Part shown: positions 5,085 through 8,813 of the stretch, piece after piece
Layout of the letters: each line of letters starts with the position of its first letter
How positions within the stretch are numbered: the stretch's first letter is position 1
Source of the DNA: an uncultured Clostridia bacterium
Lineage (GTDB): Bacteria > Bacillota > Clostridia > Lachnospirales > Lachnospiraceae
DNA: 8,813 bases
Assembly: GCA_945622055.1 (NCBI GenBank)
Contig: CALZBV010000093.1
Location: 1-8,813 of the forward strand
Reading direction: 5' to 3'
Notes under the pieces: model-generated
What the model was told of the DNA's origin: nothing
The model's input: only the letters and a program-made list of their open reading frames with translations
The model's database searches: none
Translations under genes and position numbers: made by a program

Positions 5085-6713
5085 CTAACATTTTTTGACA
5101 AAATTCGCCTCCCGGATTGCCTTTCTGACCGGAAGTACAAACGACGGTGACACACTCAGTTCATCAATTCCCATCTGAATAAATCGTTCCGTAAGCGTGG
5201 TATCCGCCCCCAGCTCTCCACAGATTCCCACCCAGCATCCACCGGCATGTCCATTTTCAATCACCATCCGAATCATACGAAAAATCGACTCATGCCTCGC
5301 ATCATAAAGCCTGTCAAGCTTTGGATTCTGACGGTCCATCGCAAGAGTATACTGTGTCAGGTCGTTTGTCCCTATGCTGAAGAACTCCACTTCTTTTGCA
5401 AGGAGATCACTTATCATGACTGCCGCGGGCGTTTCAATCATAATCCCAAGCTCCACCTCCTTATACGGCACTCCATTCTCGTGAAGCTCTTCGCATACTT
5501 CCCGACAGATCCGCTTCACATCAAGCACCTCCTCCAAAGAAATTATCATCGGAACCATAATGGAAATGTCTCCGTAGGCAGAGGCACGATAAATCGCCCG
5601 AAGCTGCGTCTTAAACAGATTGACCCGGTCAAGGCAAATCCGGATCGCGCGATATCCCATCGCCGGATTTTCCTCAGGAGCCAGGTTAAAATATCCAACC
5701 TGTTTATCCGCACCGATATCCAGCGTACGAATAATCACCTTTTTTCCTGCCATATTCTGTGCCACCGTTTTATATGCAAAAAACTGCTCCTCCTCCGTCG
5801 GATACTTCTCCTTTTCAAGATAAAGAAATTCACTCCGGAACAATCCGATTCCTGCTGCATCATTTGCAAGTACATTTGCCACATCAGATACATTTCCGAT
5901 GTTGGCATATAACCGAAGGCTTTTCCCATCCTTTGTTACGCTCGGCTGCCCCTTCAGTTTTTTTAACAGTGCTTTTCGTTTCTCTTCCTGTGCCGCTATT
6001 TCGCGATAATACTTCAGTAGCTCATCCTCCGGTTCCACAATGATTTTTCCGGCATTTGCATCCACAATTGCTGTTTTCCCGTTCCAGTTCTCATCAATCT
6101 CCACGCCAATCAGAGACGGCAGATTCATGGTTCGTGCCAGAATTGCAGTATGCGAATTTGAAGAACCCAGTCTTGTTACAAAGGATAACAGTTTCGATTT
6201 ATCCAGCTGTACCGTCTCGCTCGGCGCCAGCTCCTCCGCCACCAAAATGACCGGTTCGGAAAGCTTTGCACTGTCATTTCCGGCTCTTTGCAGTACCCTG
6301 ATCAACCGCTCCGAAATATCCTTAATATCCGCTGACCTAGCGCGGAAATATTCATCCTCCATCCGAGAAAACATCACTGAAAAATTATCCCCGGTCATAG
6401 CCACTGCATATTCCGCATTCATCTGCTCATTCCTAATTATATTCCGAATGGAATCATTATAATCCTCATCCTCTAAAAGCATGGAATGAACCTCAAAAAT
6501 CCCGGCATTGTCTTCACCGACTTCCACTACTGCTTTTTCATACAGGGCAGAAAGCTGTTTTCTTGCCGTTTCGCGTGCCTGCTCAAACCTTGCGATTTCA
6601 GCTTCGGTATTCGTAATTCTCTCGCGCTTTACCTGATTCTGGCCCTTCGAATAAAAAAACACCTTTCCGATTACAGTTCCTTTATAAATTGGCTTTCCCT
6701 CAGCGCTCTCCAT
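5085..6713 (-). CDS. ptsI: PTS Enzyme I (phosphoenolpyruvate-protein phosphotransferase)
   Basis: This encodes 542 residues, slightly shorter than the usual 570 or so. The cytoplasmic enzyme takes phosphate from PEP and passes it to HPr. Domains: an N-terminal HPr-binding helical region (about 30-140); the phosphohistidine domain with LGSSNSHTAILART, active His188; and the PEP-binding TIM-barrel from about 260, with GIGLFRSEFLYL (288-299), RTLDIGADK (329-337), FFSIGTNDLTQYTLAMDR (444-461) and catalytic Cys498 in GICGELGAD. All key residues appear intact. The N-terminus (GKPIYKGTVIGKVFFYSKG) is shorter than the classical one but is of a form I associate with Lachnospiraceae. The start has GAGGGAG upstream and lies 30 bp after the permease stop, so the two genes are co-transcribed. 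It supplies the general PTS step for the adjacent permease and probably for other PTS permeases in the cell. Confidence 0.96.
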   Translation of the reverse strand: MESAEGKPIYKGTVIGKVFFYSKGQNQVKRERITNTEAEIARFEQARETARKQLSALYEKAVVEVGEDNAGIFEVHSMLLEDEDYNDSIRNIIRNEQMNAEYAVAMTGDNFSVMFSRMEDEYFRARSADIKDISERLIRVLQRAGNDSAKLSEPVILVAEELAPSETVQLDKSKLLSFVTRLGSSNSHTAILARTMNLPSLIGVEIDENWNGKTAIVDANAGKIIVEPEDELLKYYREIAAQEEKRKALLKKLKGQPSVTKDGKSLRLYANIGNVSDVANVLANDAAGIGLFRSEFLYLEKEKYPTEEEQFFAYKTVAQNMAGKKVIIRTLDIGADKQVGYFNLAPEENPAMGYRAIRICLDRVNLFKTQLRAIYRASAYGDISIMVPMIISLEEVLDVKRICREVCEELHENGVPYKEVELGIMIETPAAVMISDLLAKEVEFFSIGTNDLTQYTLAMDRQNPKLDRLYDARHESIFRMIRMVIENGHAGGCWVGICGELGADTTLTERFIQMGIDELSVSPSFVLPVRKAIREANFVKKC

Positions 6714-6743
6714 TTTGCTCCCTCACGTTTCCCTTATTCTACT

Positions 6744-8648
6744 TTATTCCACTTTTTTCTTAAGCACTCCAAGAAACACTGCACTGACTGCGGTTCCAAT
6801 CACCAGACTGAAGAAATACAAAAGCGGATTCCCCACCACCGGAAATACAAAGACTCCGCCATGAGGTGCCATTAGTGTACACTGAAACAGCATAGACAGG
6901 GTACCGGCCACACCGGAACCAATGATACATGCCGGAATAACCCGAAACGGGTCTGCTGCCGCAAACGGAATCGCGCCTTCCGTGATGAACGAAAGACCCA
7001 TGACAAAGTTGGCAGGTCCGGTCTTTCGCTCTTCCTCTGTGAATTTATTCTTAAACAGAAGCATCGCAAGCGCAATTGCGCAGGGCGGAACCATTCCACC
7101 AATCATGACCGCGGCCATAATATCATAATTTCCTGCGGCTATTGCTGCAGTTCCAAACAGGTATGCCGCTTTATTAAAAGGACCACCCATATCAATTGCC
7201 ATCATACCGCCCAGCAAAAAGCCCAGCACCGCACCGCTGATTCCTGACAGATTCCTTAACATATCATTTAAGGCTGTGTTAATGCCACCTACCGCAGGCT
7301 CTATCACATAGGTCATCACCAGTCCCATCAGTAAAATACCGAAAACCGGATAAATCAGTACCGGTTTGATTCCCTCCAGCGCCTTCGGAAATCTTCTGCA
7401 AAGAAGCTGCAGAAGCCGGACGATACAGCCTGCCAAAAATCCTGCTGCGATTGCACCAAGAAAACCTGACTTTCCATTCGCCGCAATACATCCACCGACA
7501 AAACCAACCGCAAGTCCCGGACGATCCACCATACTCATGGCGATAAAACCGGCAAGGGTAGGAAGCATAAATCCAAACGCAACGCCACCGATGCTTTTTA
7601 ACAAAGCTGCTCCCGGCGTCACAGTACCAAATGCAGCGCCTGCATTCTGAAGCTCCTCAGCAGAAAGCGCAATACTGTCAATCAAAAACGCCAGCGCAAT
7701 CAAAATACCACCGCCTACCACAAAAGGAAGCATGTGGGATACACCGTTCATCAAATGCTTATAAACTCGGTGTCCCATACCTCCGCTCTCCCCGGACACG
7801 GAAGAACTCACTTCCCTGTCTGCTTTATATACCGAAGCCTGTCCTTCTATCGCACGTTCTACCAGAAAATCCGCCTTACCGATTCCGTCCGAAACCGGAA
7901 CCTCAATCACCTTCTTTCCGTGGAACCGTTCCATTGGAACCTTTGTATCAGCCGCCACAATAATGCAGTCCGCATCTTCAATTTCCTGTTCCGTAAGTAC
8001 ATTCTTTGCACCACCGGAGCCTCTGGTTTCTACCTTTACAAAGCATCCGTGCGCCTTCGCACTTTTCTCAATTGCCTCCGCAGCCATAAAGGTGTGGGCA
8101 ATTCCCGTCGGGCAGGCCGTTACGGCAAGCAGTTTCTTCCGGTAGCCAAAAGAAACTGACTCTTCCTTTTTCGCATCCCTTTTTTCGTCCTTTTTTACTT
8201 CTGCCTCATCAATCAGCCTTAAAAATTCTTCCGGTGTCTTTGCCTGCTTTAATGCCTTTGTAAATTCCCCGTGCATCAGCATAGCTGACAATTTACTTAG
8301 AATATCGATATGCTCAGAACCGCTCCCGGTATCCGCCGCAATTAAAAATAACAGTGTTACCGGCTCGTCATCCAATGCCTCATACGAAACGCCCTCAGGA
8401 ATTACCAGTGCAACAAGTCCCGGTCGTTTAACGCAATCACATCTTCCATGTGGGATTGCAATTCCATCTCCGACTCCCGTTGTGCCTTCTTCCTCCCTTG
8501 CAAAAACAGCTTTCCGGTACTGCTCCTCATCGGAAATGTTCCCCTGCTTTACCATCAAAGCGATTGCCTTACGAAGTATTTCCTCCTTACTGTCTGCACT
8601 CGCCTTTAAATCCACCGCCTGTACACTGAGTAAATCCGTTATTTTCAT
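6744..8648 (-). CDS. fruA: PTS fructose-family permease, EIIABC in one chain
   Basis: This encodes 634 residues with three PTS domains in the order A-B-C. EIIA (about 1-150) has the phosphorylation site His67 in GIAIPHGRC. A charged linker (150-168) leads to EIIB (about 170-275) with phosphocysteine Cys179 in ACPTGIAHTFMAAEAIE. A second linker is followed by the membrane EIIC (about 295-630), with hydrophobic helices and conserved DMGGPFNKAAY (486-496) and FITEGAIPFAAADP (554-567). Phosphate flows HPr to EIIA to EIIB to the incoming sugar; fructose, taken up as fructose 1-phosphate, is the expected substrate. Related members take up mannose derivatives or other sugars, so specificity is inferred. 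The start follows GAGGTGG, 20 bp after the HPr stop. The usual partner fruK (1-phosphofructokinase) would lie off the right edge, if present. Confidence 0.95.
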   Translation of the reverse strand: MKITDLLSVQAVDLKASADSKEEILRKAIALMVKQGNISDEEQYRKAVFAREEEGTTGVGDGIAIPHGRCDCVKRPGLVALVIPEGVSYEALDDEPVTLLFLIAADTGSGSEHIDILSKLSAMLMHGEFTKALKQAKTPEEFLRLIDEAEVKKDEKRDAKKEESVSFGYRKKLLAVTACPTGIAHTFMAAEAIEKSAKAHGCFVKVETRGSGGAKNVLTEQEIEDADCIIVAADTKVPMERFHGKKVIEVPVSDGIGKADFLVERAIEGQASVYKADREVSSSVSGESGGMGHRVYKHLMNGVSHMLPFVVGGGILIALAFLIDSIALSAEELQNAGAAFGTVTPGAALLKSIGGVAFGFMLPTLAGFIAMSMVDRPGLAVGFVGGCIAANGKSGFLGAIAAGFLAGCIVRLLQLLCRRFPKALEGIKPVLIYPVFGILLMGLVMTYVIEPAVGGINTALNDMLRNLSGISGAVLGFLLGGMMAIDMGGPFNKAAYLFGTAAIAAGNYDIMAAVMIGGMVPPCAIALAMLLFKNKFTEEERKTGPANFVMGLSFITEGAIPFAAADPFRVIPACIIGSGVAGTLSMLFQCTLMAPHGGVFVFPVVGNPLLYFFSLVIGTAVSAVFLGVLKKKVE

Positions 8649-8668
8649 GCTTCCACCTCACATTAACC

Positions 8669-8813
8669 TTACATCGTTTCCTCAAAAAAACGCTGTATTT
8701 CACAAACAGCACTCTCTTCATCTTCTCCCTCGACCATAATCTCAATTTTTTCTCCACACTTTACCCCAAGTGCCATCACAGCCATAAGCTTTGTCGCTTC
8801 TGCTATTTTATCC
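8669..8813 (-). CDS. HPr-family phosphocarrier protein, C-terminal fragment
   Basis: Only the last 47 residues are in the window; the N-terminal part with active His15 lies off the right edge. The visible part (DKIAEATKLMAVMALGVKCG, then EKIEIMVEGEDEESAVCEIQ, then RFFEETM) matches the C-terminal half of HPr: the VMALG segment, a beta strand, the EGEDE turn and the final helix. HPr carries phosphate from Enzyme I to EIIA. Aligned by the VM(S/A)LG segment, the position of regulatory Ser46 in Bacillus HPr is Lys here, so HPr kinase control at that site appears absent; a Thr lies one residue before. The stop is 20 bp before the permease start, so this belongs to the same operon. The order HPr-EIIABC-Enzyme I gives a full phosphorelay in one unit. 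Confidence 0.88.
   Translation of the reverse strand, partial: DKIAEATKLMAVMALGVKCGEKIEIMVEGEDEESAVCEIQRFFEETM

Noticed and set aside
5247..5912. Plus-strand frame of 221 codons opposite ptsI
   Set aside because: It is an antisense shadow of Enzyme I with a low-complexity His/Arg/Leu-rich product unlike a real protein family.

Overview
The window looks like a chromosomal segment from a low-to-mid-GC Firmicute, most likely a Lachnospiraceae-type gut clostridium. The grounds are a single-chain glycyl-tRNA synthetase next to pyruvate phosphate dikinase, an Enzyme I of the kind I associate with that family, strong GGAGG ribosome binding sites and consensus vegetative (sigma-A) promoters. The assignment comes from remembered family resemblance, not a search. 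Every gene I can support lies on the minus strand, so transcription runs from high to low coordinates.

Layout in transcription order. (1) 8813-5085 is the end of a fructose-type PTS operon: the C-terminal part of an HPr-family protein, a full-length fructose-family EIIABC permease, then Enzyme I. HPr, permease and Enzyme I together carry phosphate from PEP to incoming sugar. (2) 4917-2717, behind its own promoter, is a two-gene operon: a duplicated multi-spanning DUF1538 membrane protein and a protein with two PII-like halves. The genes overlap by 4 bp (ATGA). This is the least understood and most interesting part of the window: a candidate PII-controlled membrane transport or sensing module. 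(3) 2611-1982 is a 209-residue cytoplasmic protein of unknown function (probably DUF6935-like), with its own promoter and a terminator. (4) 1779-391 is glycyl-tRNA synthetase, with its own promoter and no T-box leader that I can see. (5) 186-1 is the N-terminus of pyruvate phosphate dikinase, preceded by a structured leader of about 130 nt.

Functionally, the two ends of the window meet at the PEP/pyruvate node: PTS Enzyme I consumes PEP, and pyruvate phosphate dikinase interconverts pyruvate and PEP. The middle genes are not obviously linked to this. There is no sign of mobile elements, CRISPR arrays, rRNA or tRNA genes, or foreign insertions. No gene-free stretch exceeds about 205 bp. The plus strand holds only shadow reading frames.
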